A stretch of DNA of 64,000 nt from Rhodanobacter sp. 7MK24. Lineage in GTDB: Bacteria; Pseudomonadota; Gammaproteobacteria; Xanthomonadales; Rhodanobacteraceae. Shown one piece after another: positions 49,331 through 59,250 of the stretch. The stretch covers positions 310,001-374,000 of the forward strand of contig NZ_JACYXL010000002.1 of NCBI RefSeq assembly GCF_014842995.1, written 5' to 3'. Every line of letters begins with the position of its first letter. Position 1 is the first letter of the stretch. Under the pieces are notes generated by a model. That model saw only the letters and a list, made by a program, of their open reading frames with translations, searched no databases and was not told where the DNA came from. The translations under genes and the position numbers were made by a program.

Positions 49331-50851
49331 ATGGCAAAGACCTACGGTGAAAGATGGGTCCTCGGGAATTCCCTGGGATCGGGCGGACAAGGGGAAGTGT
49401 TTTACGCCACAGATAGATCTGGAGAAATCACCGAGGCAGTCGCGCTCAAGCGCCTGAAAAACCAAAATCGAGCAGAACGGTTTATCAGGGAAATTGAGGC
49501 GATCAGATCCGTAGATCATCAACATGTGATCAAGCTGATCGATCATTCCTCCGTCAACACCGCAGACAAAGAGCAACCGATGTTCATCGTGATGCCGCTA
49601 GCTGCAGGTGGCGACTTGAGCAAGCGTGTGCTGACTTACAAGGATTCATTAGACAGCACATTGATAGTCGCGCAGCAGCTGGCTTCCGCTTTGGCCGCAG
49701 CACATAGTGCTGGAGTAATTCATCGGGATGTCAAGCCTCAGAACATACTTTTTCAGGATGGTGGCCATCATTCGATTTTGACGGATTTTGGAATCTGTTA
49801 CATGCACGCTGATGAGCGCGTAACACCGATGGATGAAGCAGTTGGGCCGCGAGTGTTCATGTCGCCCGAAATGGAGGGCGGCCGTGTAATAGAAGTACGA
49901 CAGGCAGCCGATGTCTACTCCCTTGGCAAATTGATTTATTACATGATTTCCGGCGGCGTTATGCTTCCTCGGGAGGCTATTCACGAGGCACAGTATGCAA
50001 GCATTTTCGCTGAAAGCGGTCGATATCATCTGCTCAAAATGCTACTCGGGAAGATGATATGCGTTGAAGATCGGCGGCTAAAAACGATGCATGAGGTGAT
50101 TGTAGAGTTAGATCAGATAGCTTCATGGGAGTCTCGCGCACAAGTCACGCCATTGAGCTCAAGCACCTTCGATGCTTTGCGGAAGTTACAGCAGAGAGAG
50201 CTGGAAACGCAAAGGATCACGGCTGCCAATGATCAAGCTCGCAAGAGTGAGGGGCAAATATTGAGCGAATTCACACGCTCTTTTACTGAGTGGCTAAATG
50301 TCGAACTAAGACAGATCCGCGACGCAGTACATGTGCCAGGCATCTTTGAATGTTCTGTTTTAGATGCGGCTCCGCCAGGAAGACTTTCCGACGGTAGGCA
50401 AGACGGTTTTCTAGAACCGATGCCTGGAGTCGAGCTTCGTGTGACTCGTCCGCAAAACACATTCAACAAAGTTGAGTCTCTTCAATTTTTCCTTTGTAGA
50501 GTGCGGCGCATGGTTTTTCAGATGGGCAACCAACCAAGGGAGCAGCCATTTACGGACACGGAGTTAACATTCCTTCCGTATTACTTGCGACCGGTGGAGC
50601 GTCCGCAGGCAAACGGGTGGCAGGGATTCTTGACCACATCCAGCGGTCGAAAGGTGCACTCACAGGGTAGGCGCGGTGCGGCGGTACCACACGTCCACAG
50701 GACTTTTATCGGCGCAAATTACACGATTTTCCGTAAATTCCGTGTTTCGCAATGGCCAAGCATTCGAGCTGACATTTCTGCAGATATTGGGGAAGCGTTC
50801 GCAACGTTCAGTGACTATCTTTTGCAAGGCGCGACTTCGATCGGCTCTTAA
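49331..50851 (+). CDS. Ser/Thr protein kinase with unknown C-terminal region
   Basis: A 506-residue cytoplasmic protein with a complete eukaryotic-like kinase domain (about 8-270): glycine loop GSGGQGEV (17-24), Lys40 in VALK, Glu54, catalytic loop HRDVKPQN (131-138), DFG (152-154), activation segment ending SPE (178-180) and DVYSLGK. All residues needed for activity are present. A short coiled-coil-prone linker (about 285-315) leads to a C-terminal region (about 315-506) that I do not recognise, with no membrane helix. AGAGGA precedes ATG 49331. It follows the repeat gene by 134 nt on the same strand, at the same low GC. Defence-linked kinases are known, but involvement here is only suggested by position. 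Confidence 0.85.
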   Translation: MAKTYGERWVLGNSLGSGGQGEVFYATDRSGEITEAVALKRLKNQNRAERFIREIEAIRSVDHQHVIKLIDHSSVNTADKEQPMFIVMPLAAGGDLSKRVLTYKDSLDSTLIVAQQLASALAAAHSAGVIHRDVKPQNILFQDGGHHSILTDFGICYMHADERVTPMDEAVGPRVFMSPEMEGGRVIEVRQAADVYSLGKLIYYMISGGVMLPREAIHEAQYASIFAESGRYHLLKMLLGKMICVEDRRLKTMHEVIVELDQIASWESRAQVTPLSSSTFDALRKLQQRELETQRITAANDQARKSEGQILSEFTRSFTEWLNVELRQIRDAVHVPGIFECSVLDAAPPGRLSDGRQDGFLEPMPGVELRVTRPQNTFNKVESLQFFLCRVRRMVFQMGNQPREQPFTDTELTFLPYYLRPVERPQANGWQGFLTTSSGRKVHSQGRRGAAVPHVHRTFIGANYTIFRKFRVSQWPSIRADISADIGEAFATFSDYLLQGATSIGS

Positions 50852-51181
50852 CGAGATGCGGGAGTCGGCGATTTAACCCGCGCCAGTTTTGGGCGCATGG
50901 CGACACCACGTCCTCCTGGGCGCCGTGTCGCACCGCCCGAGTTTGGCGTGCAACGTACAAGACGCCGCTACCGATCGCCCGCACGGATCAAGTAGTGGCA
51001 TTAGGCCGGAAAAACTCCAAAATCTGTGCAGCGTCCGATCTCCAAAGTGTGTGTAGGCACGTACAAACTTTGGAGTTCTGTCCAACGCCCCGACAGGCCG
51101 GCCGACTATTTTGCCCGGGTGTTATTGACATCGATTTTGACCCGGACAAAAATAAGCGACCCATTCCACCCGGACCAATCC
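50852..51181. other. 330-bp region between kinase and DUF2239 gene
   Basis: No gene is seen. The GC content rises again within it, so it marks the right edge of the island. It contains CTCCAAA three times (51015 and 51040 direct, 51069 inverted), an imperfect 25-bp direct repeat starting at 51015 and 51040, and the promoter-proximal dyad annotated separately. Confidence 0.5.
51107..51154. promoter_or_regulatory. operator-like dyads and -35 box ahead of DUF2239 gene
   Basis: TATTTTGCCCGGGT (51107-51120) is inverted with one mismatch as ACCCGGACAAAAATA (51140-51154). The second site is itself a dyad, TTTTG-ACCCGGA-CAAAA (51135-51151). A TTGACA -35 box lies at 51125-51130 between them; the -10 is weak. 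A TetR- or MerR-like repressor site is plausible; no such regulator is adjacent. Confidence 0.5.
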
Positions 51182-51772
51182 ATGTCTTCGCCTGCCAATC
51201 CCGGCTGCACTGCCTTCGATGGCCACACGCTGGTCGCCTCCGGCACGCTTGCCGAAGTGGCACTGGCGGTGAAGCGCGCGCTCGACCAGGCCCCGGCATG
51301 CACGCCGCTGATCTTCGACGATGCCACCGGCCAATCGGTGGAAGTCGACTTCCGCGGCAGTGCCGACGAGGTGCTGGCGCGCCTGCAACCGGCCGCGGAA
51401 GGCGATGCGCCGCGCGGGGCGGGGCGCCCACGGCTCGGCGTGGTGGCACGCGAAGTGACCCTGCTGCCGCGCCACTGGTACTGGCTGAACAGCCAGCCCG
51501 GCGGCGCCTCGGCCACGCTGCGGCGGTTGGTGGAGGAGGCGCGGCGCAACGGCAGCGCGAAGGATCGGGCCCGCCTTGCAGGCGAAGCCGCCGACCGCTT
51601 CATGCGTGTGGTCGGCGGCGATCTTGCCGGCTACGAGGAAGCCTCGCGCGCGTTATGGCGCGGTGACCGCGATGCCTTCAACCGCCATACTCGCAGTTGG
51701 CCGAAGGATGTGCGCGAACACGCCCGCCGGCTCGCCGCCATCGCACGCGATGCCCAGGCCGAGGCCGGCTGA
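51182..51772 (+). CDS. DUF2239 family protein
   Basis: A 196-residue soluble protein of the DUF2239 family: TAFDGHTLVASGTLAEVALAVKRAL, LIFDDATGQSVEVDFRGS, and RPRLGVVAREVTLLPRHWYWLNSQPGGASATLRRLVEEARR are the recognisable blocks. Function unknown; the middle RPRLGVV...LLPRHW stretch recalls a small DNA-binding ribbon-helix-like unit and the C-terminal half is helical. It precedes an MFS gene by 45 nt and the two may form an operon. Confidence 0.83.
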   Translation: MSSPANPGCTAFDGHTLVASGTLAEVALAVKRALDQAPACTPLIFDDATGQSVEVDFRGSADEVLARLQPAAEGDAPRGAGRPRLGVVAREVTLLPRHWYWLNSQPGGASATLRRLVEEARRNGSAKDRARLAGEAADRFMRVVGGDLAGYEEASRALWRGDRDAFNRHTRSWPKDVREHARRLAAIARDAQAEAG

Positions 51773-51817
51773 GCCGTCCGGCCGCAAGACACGGACCTAC
51801 TCCCCAAAAGGATTTCC

Positions 51818-53104
51818 ATGCCATCCCCGCTTGGCGCTTCACCGCTTGCACAGCGCGACTTCCGCCTGCTGTTCGGCGGCAGTTCGATCTCCGCGATCGG
51901 CGACCAGTTCACCCTGGTCGCCCTGCCCTGGCTGGTGCTCAAGCTCACCGGCAGCCCGGCCGCGTTGGGCCTGGTTCTGGCGACGATGGCGCTGCCACGT
52001 GCCGCTTTCATGCTGATCGGCGGCGCGGTGGTCGATCGCCTCTCCCCGCGCCGCGTACTGCTGGCGGCGCGCGGGGTGAATGCGCTGCTGGTGAGCCTGC
52101 TGGCGGCACTGGTGCTGGGGGGCGCCATCCAGATGTGGCTCGTGTATGCGCTGGCGCTGGGCATCGGCCTCGCCACCGCGTTCGCCTACCCGGCCGGATC
52201 GGCGATCCTGCCGCAGCTGGTGCCTCCGACGCAGCTGCGCGCGGCCAACGCGCTGTTCATGGCCATGCGCCAGCTGAGCATGCTGGTGGGACCGGCGCTG
52301 GCCGGCCTGCTCATCAGCACCGGCGCGCATGGCGTTCACGTCGGCGTGGCCGATGCCACCGGACTCGGCCTCGCCTTCGCTATCGATGCGCTGAGTTTCG
52401 TGTTTTCGCTGGTCTCGCTGGTGCTGATCCGTGTCCACGGCGACCATCATCCGCGCCCGCGCGATGGCGGCGTGCTGGCCAACGTCGGCGCGGGCATTCG
52501 CGCGGTCTGGGCCGACCTGCCGCTGCGTGCGTTCGTGCTTTATGCGGCCGTGGTGTCGGTGTTCGTAGGCGGGCCGATCCAGGTCGGCCTGCCGATGCTG
52601 GCCAATACCCGACTGGTTCTCGGTGCCACCGCGCTGGGCGTCCTAATGACCGCGAACGGCGGTGGCATGCTGGTGGGCAGCATGCTGTCCGGCCTCGCCG
52701 CGAAACTGGTGCGCAACCGGCTGGGCCTGATGGTGCTGGGTATCGACAGCGTGGCCGGCCTGGTACTGGCCGCGCTGGCCTTCGACCACTCCACGCTGAC
52801 CGGCGCCGCCCTGCTGGCCACCACCGGCATGCTGGGCGGCATCGCGCAGGTCACCATCGTCAGCTGGATCCAGCAACGCGTCGCGCCAGAGATGATGGGC
52901 CGCACGATGAGCCTGCTGATGTTCACCTTCATGGGCCTGGGGCCGCTGTCGGCAGCAGTGGCTGGCAGCCTGCTGAAGCTGATCTCGCTGCCCACGCTGT
53001 TCGCGGGTGCGGGGTTGGCGCTGACCGCGATCGCGCTGAGCTGCATGGTCAGCCCCGCGCTGCGCAGCATCGGCACGCCGCTGCGCGTGCCGGACGCTGC
53101 TTGA
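51818..53104 (+). CDS. MFS transporter (DHA3/enterobactin exporter-like)
   Basis: A 428-residue, twelve-helix major facilitator. The opening RDFRLLFGGSSISAIGDQFTLVALPWLVLKLTGSPAALGLVLA and the motif DRLSPRRVLLAARG after helix 2 fit the DHA3/MFS_3 group of exporters for macrolides and siderophores. Substrate unknown. AAAAGGA precedes ATG 51818 by about 6 nt. It lies between DUF2239 and PhzF genes, all in the same direction. Confidence 0.9.
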   Translation: MPSPLGASPLAQRDFRLLFGGSSISAIGDQFTLVALPWLVLKLTGSPAALGLVLATMALPRAAFMLIGGAVVDRLSPRRVLLAARGVNALLVSLLAALVLGGAIQMWLVYALALGIGLATAFAYPAGSAILPQLVPPTQLRAANALFMAMRQLSMLVGPALAGLLISTGAHGVHVGVADATGLGLAFAIDALSFVFSLVSLVLIRVHGDHHPRPRDGGVLANVGAGIRAVWADLPLRAFVLYAAVVSVFVGGPIQVGLPMLANTRLVLGATALGVLMTANGGGMLVGSMLSGLAAKLVRNRLGLMVLGIDSVAGLVLAALAFDHSTLTGAALLATTGMLGGIAQVTIVSWIQQRVAPEMMGRTMSLLMFTFMGLGPLSAAVAGSLLKLISLPTLFAGAGLALTAIALSCMVSPALRSIGTPLRVPDAA

Positions 53105-53165
53105 TTGGCATCGTCTGTAGAGAAGGCCTGCCGCAGGCACACGCTCCAAGAGGATCCGTTGCCCG

Positions 53166-54068
53166 ATGAACACCATGCACACCGTTCGCTTCAGCCAAGT
53201 CGACGTGTTCAGCGCCGTGCCGTTCAAGGGCAACCCGCTGGCCGTGGTATTCGACGCCGACGGACTCGACACCGCGCAGATGCAAGCCATCGCGCGCTGG
53301 ACCAACCTGTCGGAGACCACCTTCCTGCTGAAGCCGGATGATCCGGACGCCGACTATCGCGTGCGCATCTTCACCACTGGCGGCGAATTGCCGTTTGCCG
53401 GACACCCCACCCTGGGCACCGCGCATGCTCTTCGCGAAAGCGGTTACCGGCCGCGCCGGCCGGGCCGGCTGGTGCAGCAATGCGGCGTCGGCCTGGTCGA
53501 ATTGAGCGAGCGCAACCACGGCCGCTGGGCCTTTGCTGCCCCGCCGGCCCGCATCACGCCGCTGCCGGCGCCGCAGCATGCCGGGCTGATCCGTGCGCTG
53601 CGCACTGATGCGATCGATTTCGCAGCGCCGCCGTGCATCGTCGACAACGGCGCGCCATGGTTGGTGGTGCGGATGAATTCAGCCGCCGACTGCCTCGCCC
53701 TCCGGCCCGACATCGCGATACTCGCGCCGGTGACGCAGGCCGGCGGCACCGACGGTTTGGCCATCTACGGCCCGCACGGTGTCGACGGCCCTGCCTGCTT
53801 CGAAATGCGTTGCCTGATGACCGGAGGCCGTTTCGGCTTCGGCGAGGATCCCGTCACCGGTAGTGCCAACGCGGCACTGGCGTGCCTGCTCGATGCGCAG
53901 GGACGGCGCCCCGCGGACACGTACATGGTGCGCCAAGGCACCGCACTGGAGCGCGACGGGCGCGTGGCGATCAGCCACGATGCGCAGGGCCGTGTCTGGA
54001 TCGGCGGCGACTGCGTGACGGTGATCGAGGGTTGCTTCCGCTACCAGGAGCCTTTGAACGGGCTCTAA
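53166..54068 (+). CDS. PhzF family isomerase/epimerase
   Basis: A 300-residue member of the PhzF superfamily with diaminopimelate epimerase-like fold. Glu50 in NLSETTF is the family's acid-base residue. GGELPFAGHPTLGTA and GFGEDPVTGSANAAL are the two paired conserved blocks. Without other phenazine genes, phenazine synthesis is unlikely; most such homologues have unknown isomerase activity. ATG 53166 begins 61 nt after the MFS stop. It converges with eda; their stops are 13 nt apart. Confidence 0.9.
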   Translation: MNTMHTVRFSQVDVFSAVPFKGNPLAVVFDADGLDTAQMQAIARWTNLSETTFLLKPDDPDADYRVRIFTTGGELPFAGHPTLGTAHALRESGYRPRRPGRLVQQCGVGLVELSERNHGRWAFAAPPARITPLPAPQHAGLIRALRTDAIDFAAPPCIVDNGAPWLVVRMNSAADCLALRPDIAILAPVTQAGGTDGLAIYGPHGVDGPACFEMRCLMTGGRFGFGEDPVTGSANAALACLLDAQGRRPADTYMVRQGTALERDGRVAISHDAQGRVWIGGDCVTVIEGCFRYQEPLNGL

Positions 54069-54069
54069 T

Positions 54070-54097
54070 GGCGGCGCATGTTCAGCGCAGCGCCGCC
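54070..54097. terminator. GC-rich hairpin at the phzF/eda junction
   Basis: GGCGGCGC (54070-54077) and GCGCCGCC (54090-54097) form an 8-bp stem between the convergent stops, overlapping the last codons of eda. No T-run, so terminator function is uncertain. Confidence 0.35.
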
Positions 54098-54726
54098 GCC
54101 TCGCGTGCCAGCTGCTCGATGCCGGCCCAGTCGCCGACCTGAAGCTTGTCCTTCGGCGTGAGCCAGGAACCGCCTACGCAGGCCACGTTGGGCAGGGCGA
54201 GGAAATCCGGTGCGCTGGCGAGGCTGATGCCGCCGGTGGGGCAGAAGCGGATCTGCGGCAGCGGGCTGGCCCAGGCGCCGAGCAGTTTCGTTCCGCCCAC
54301 GGGCACAGCCGGAAAAAGCTTCAGGTGCTTATAGCCGCGTTCGAGCAGGCTCATCGCCTCGCCCGCGGTGGCCACGCCGGGCAGCAGCGGCAGCGCGCTG
54401 GCGTCGGCAGCGTCGAGCAGCTTCGGCGAGACGCCGGGCGATACCGCGAAACGCGCGCCGGCCACGCGCGCGGCTTCCAACTGCTGGCCGTCGAGCACGG
54501 TACCGACGCCCACCACCGCGCCTTCCACTTCGCTGGCGATCGCACGGATCGCATCCAGCGCCACCGGCGTGCGCAGCGTCACCTCGATGGCACGGATGCC
54601 GCCGGCGACCAGCGCGCGCGCCATCGGTACGGCATGCGCCAGTTCGTCGATGATGACCACCGGCACCACGGGTGCCAGCGCGAGGATATCGGCGAGTTGC
54701 TGTTGCTTGGTTGCTTGTGCGGTCAT
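54082..54726 (-). CDS. eda: KDPG/KHG aldolase
   Basis: Cleaves 2-keto-3-deoxy-6-phosphogluconate to pyruvate and glyceraldehyde-3-phosphate. The 214-residue protein has Glu48 (IEVTLRTP), Arg52 and the Schiff-base Lys136 (YKHLKLFPA), each three positions beyond those of the E. coli enzyme, in line with a slightly longer N-terminus. It is the last gene of a zwf-pgl-edd-eda cluster. ATG 54726 is used; an in-frame GTG lies four codons upstream. REP copy D separates it from edd. Confidence 0.96.
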   Translation of the reverse strand: MTAQATKQQQLADILALAPVVPVVIIDELAHAVPMARALVAGGIRAIEVTLRTPVALDAIRAIASEVEGAVVGVGTVLDGQQLEAARVAGARFAVSPGVSPKLLDAADASALPLLPGVATAGEAMSLLERGYKHLKLFPAVPVGGTKLLGAWASPLPQIRFCPTGGISLASAPDFLALPNVACVGGSWLTPKDKLQVGDWAGIEQLAREAAALR

Positions 54727-54753
54727 GGGATGGCTCACAGGTACGGGCTTGGC

Positions 54754-54806
54754 GTAGGAGCGCACCCTGTGCGCGAAAGGCGATCGCGCACAGGATGCGC
54801 TCCTAC
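54754..54806. repeat. GTAG REP pair, copy D (short centre)
   Basis: Arms GTAGGAGCGCACCCTGTGCG and CACAGGATGCGCTCCTAC are joined almost directly, 53 bp in place of 77-78; the central 25 nt of the other copies is missing. It lies between edd and eda in the same transcript. Confidence 0.88.
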
Positions 54807-54818
54807 AGTTTGTGGAGA

Positions 54819-56663
<1,845 letters not shown>

Positions 56664-56693
56664 GACACGTTTCCGGGAATCAGGGAGGGAAGC

Positions 56694-56806
56694 GGGCCAT
56701 GGATGGCCCGCCCGCGAAGCAGGCGCAAAGCGCCTGCTTCGCGGGGCCTGATCCGAACAAGTTCGGATCAGGCGAGTCCATAAAATGCAGGAAGCACTTT
56801 GTGGAC
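56694..56806 (-). repeat. multi-hairpin structured element, copy 2
   Basis: Read on the reverse strand, the order is: hairpin A with 13-bp stem (56776-56806, one mismatch and one wobble), hairpin B 13-bp perfect stem with a 2-nt loop (56746-56773), hairpin C 16-bp perfect stem with a 3-nt loop (56711-56745), and hairpin D GGGCCAT/ATGGCCC (56694-56709). Spacers TCGCC and CCGC match copy 1 at 25970. It fills the gap between pgl and edd. Confidence 0.8.
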
Positions 56807-56859
56807 AATCAGGCACGGCGCTTTTGCTTTGCTGCCATGCCTACGAAGCAATATCGAGA

Positions 56860-57564
56860 TCAAGGACTCCAATAAATCGCCAGCGGCACGCTGACCTGCA
56901 TCACCACGGAGCGCACCGGATAATCCTTTGCGGCATCCACTCCCTGTTGCACGGCTGCCAGCAGATCGCGCTTGCCGGTACCACGCACCAGCAGGTACAG
57001 CGCGCGGGTATCGAGCAGCGCAGGCAGACTGAGCGTGACGCGCGGCTCGCCGGCGCCCGCTGCATGCATCGGCCACACCTTCGCCGTGCCGTGGGGATCG
57101 GTGGCCTCGGCGAGATGGTCGCCACCGGGGAAGAACGATGCGGTATGGCCGTCGTCGCCCATGCCCAGCACCACGGCATCGAACGGCGCCGGCAACGCGA
57201 CGATGCTTGCTTCGGCTTCCGCCAGCCCCGCTTCCGGCGTGGCGGCGCCGGTGTAGAGCGGCACGAAGTTCGCGGCGGCGGCGGCGTTCTGCAGCAGGTT
57301 CGACTTCACCAGTCTTGCGTTGGAACGATCGTCGGTGTCCGGCACCCAGCGCTCATCCACCAGCGTGACGGTGACGGTCGGCCAGTCCAACTCCTGCTTC
57401 GACAATTGCACGAAGAACGCCTTGGGCGTGGTGCCGCCCGAAACCGCGATCACGGCGCCGCCGCGCGCCGCGATGGCTTCGCGCAGTTGCGCGGCAACAT
57501 TCTGAGCGAGTGCCTCGGCCTGTGCGTCGGCATCGGCGAAGTTTTGCGTGGTGATGTTCGCCAT
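56860..57564 (-). CDS. pgl: 6-phosphogluconolactonase (DevB type)
   Basis: Hydrolyses 6-phosphogluconolactone to 6-phosphogluconate. The 234-residue protein shows the family motifs AVSGGTTPKAFFVQL, VTLVDERWVPDTDDRSNARL and VVLGMGDDGHTASFFPGGDHL. ATG 57564 lies four nt after the zwf stop, so zwf and pgl are translated together. The upstream frame to 57600 overlaps zwf and is not used. Confidence 0.95.
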   Translation of the reverse strand: MANITTQNFADADAQAEALAQNVAAQLREAIAARGGAVIAVSGGTTPKAFFVQLSKQELDWPTVTVTLVDERWVPDTDDRSNARLVKSNLLQNAAAAANFVPLYTGAATPEAGLAEAEASIVALPAPFDAVVLGMGDDGHTASFFPGGDHLAEATDPHGTAKVWPMHAAGAGEPRVTLSLPALLDTRALYLLVRGTGKRDLLAAVQQGVDAAKDYPVRSVVMQVSVPLAIYWSP

Positions 57565-57568
57565 TGCC

Positions 57569-59035
57569 TTACTCGCTGTCTTCCAGCCAGGTACGGCCAT
57601 CGCGCTCGATCAGGGCCACCGCCGCGCTCGGCCCCCAGGTGCCGGCGGCGTACGGGCGCGGCGCTTCGCCGCTTTCGGCCCAGGCGGCGAGGATGGGATC
57701 GGCCCAGCGCCAGGCCGCCTCCACTTCGTCGCGGCGCATGAACAGGGTAGGGTTGCCGCGCACCACGTCGAGCAGCAAGCGCTCGTAGGCGTCCGGCTGC
57801 GCCACGCCGAAGGCTTCGGCAAAGCTCATGTCCAGCGGCACGTGGCGCAGGCGCAAGCCACCGGGACCGGGGTCCTTGATGGTGAGCCACAGCTTCACGC
57901 CCTCGTCCGGCTGCAGGCGCAGCACCAGACGGTTCTGCGCCAGCGGGCCGGCGCTGGTGCCGAAGATCGAATGCGGCACCGGCTTGAACGCCACGACGAT
58001 CTCGGAAACGCGCTCGGGCAGGCGCTTGCCGGTGCGCAGGTAGAACGGCACACCGGCCCAGCGCCAGTTTTCGATCTCGGCCTTGAGCGCCACGAAGGTT
58101 TCGGTATCGGATTTCGAACCCTCGAGCTCGTCCTGGTAGCCCGGCACGGACTGGCCCTCGGCTACGCCGGCGCGGTATTGGCCGCGCACGGTGAGCTGGG
58201 CGGCGTTGCCGTTGTCGATGCGCTTGAGCGAACGCAGCACCTTGAGCTTCTCGTCGCGCACCGCGTCGGGCGACAGCGAGGCCGGCGGTTCCATCGCCAC
58301 CATGCACAGCAGCTGCAGCAGGTGGTTCTGCACCATGTCGCGCAACGCACCGGCACGGTCGTAGTAACCGGCACGGCGACCCAGGCCCAGTGTCTCGGCC
58401 ACGGTGATCTGCACGTGGTCGATGTGGCTGGCGTTCCACAGCGGTTCGAACAACGCATTGCCGAAGCGCAACGCCAGCAGGTTCTGCACCGTTTCCTTGC
58501 CGAGGTAATGGTCGATGCGATAGGTCTGCGACTCGGCGAACACCTTGCCCACAGCGTCGTTGATGCGGTTGGCGCTGGCCAGGTCGCGGCCGATCGGCTT
58601 CTCCAGCACCACGCGCGAGCGTTCGCCGTTGAGGTTGCACTGGCCGAGCCGGCGGCAGATGTCCTCGAACAACTCAGGCGACGTGGAGAGGTAGAACACC
58701 CGGATGTGTTTCGGCTGCTCGCCGATCATCGCGGCAAACGCGTCCCAGCCTTCGTCCTTGCGCGCGTCCAGCGGGCGATAGAACACCTGCTGCAGGAAGG
58801 TGTCGAGCTTCGCGGCGTCGGCACCCTTGTCGACCAGCGATTCGCGCAGCTGCGCGCGGTAGCCGGCGTCGTCCAGCGGCTCGCGGGCCACGCCGACGAT
58901 GCGGCTGCCGGCCGGGATCTGGCCGTCGAGGTAACGATGGAACAGCGCAGGCAGCAGCTTGCGCAAGGCAAGGTCGCCGGTACCGCCGAAGATCACCAGG
59001 TCGAACGGATCGACCGTCTGGAAAGTAGCCGTCAC
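57569..59035 (-). CDS. zwf: glucose-6-phosphate 1-dehydrogenase
   Basis: Oxidises glucose-6-phosphate to the lactone with NADP or NAD. The 488-residue protein has the coenzyme motif IFGGTGDLALRKLLPAL near residue 15-31, EKPIGRDL and the substrate signature RIDHYLGKE. It is the first gene of the zwf-pgl-edd-eda cluster, so the cluster probably carries glucose-6-phosphate through to pyruvate by the Entner-Doudoroff route. It is divergent from a GntR-type regulator (59251) with 215 nt between the starts. Confidence 0.97.
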   Translation of the reverse strand: MTATFQTVDPFDLVIFGGTGDLALRKLLPALFHRYLDGQIPAGSRIVGVAREPLDDAGYRAQLRESLVDKGADAAKLDTFLQQVFYRPLDARKDEGWDAFAAMIGEQPKHIRVFYLSTSPELFEDICRRLGQCNLNGERSRVVLEKPIGRDLASANRINDAVGKVFAESQTYRIDHYLGKETVQNLLALRFGNALFEPLWNASHIDHVQITVAETLGLGRRAGYYDRAGALRDMVQNHLLQLLCMVAMEPPASLSPDAVRDEKLKVLRSLKRIDNGNAAQLTVRGQYRAGVAEGQSVPGYQDELEGSKSDTETFVALKAEIENWRWAGVPFYLRTGKRLPERVSEIVVAFKPVPHSIFGTSAGPLAQNRLVLRLQPDEGVKLWLTIKDPGPGGLRLRHVPLDMSFAEAFGVAQPDAYERLLLDVVRGNPTLFMRRDEVEAAWRWADPILAAWAESGEAPRPYAAGTWGPSAAVALIERDGRTWLEDSE

Positions 59036-59198
59036 GCGATCACCTCAATACGGGGAAGACGGGCAGGCCGGAGGGGGATTCGGCCCGTCGCACGACGATA
59101 GTACCAGTGGGATACCAGGGCAAGCACCGCTTTGCATACGAATTCATTGACGCCCCGGAAGCCGCTCCGGAGCTCGATTTTCTCCATGGTCCACGAAA

Positions 59199-59208
59199 TG
59201 GACGTCCA
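59199..59208. promoter_or_regulatory. palindrome in the zwf/gntR divergent region
   Basis: TGGACGTCCA is a perfect 10-bp palindrome, flanked by GGTCCA (59188-59193) and CCAGACC. It is a candidate operator for the GntR-type protein, whose gene starts 43 nt downstream. Confidence 0.45.
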
Positions 59209-59220
59209 GACCGCTTGCAG

Positions 59221-59238
59221 CCAATGGTTTGCTATTGG
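59221..59238. promoter_or_regulatory. CCAAT/ATTGG dyad ahead of gntR start
   Basis: CCAAT (59221-59225) and ATTGG (59234-59238) with an 8-nt spacer, ending 12 nt before the ATG at 59251. It would cover the translation start region or a -10 element; a second possible regulator site. Confidence 0.35.
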
Positions 59239-59250
59239 TATCTTCTTGGC

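Noticed and set aside
46763-50950. att-like direct repeats flanking the island
   Set aside because: No shared sequence longer than a few bases was found between the two edges, and no integrase is present.
53166-54068. Phenazine biosynthesis from the PhzF homologue
   Set aside because: No other phz gene is nearby and the PhzF superfamily is mostly made of unrelated isomerases.
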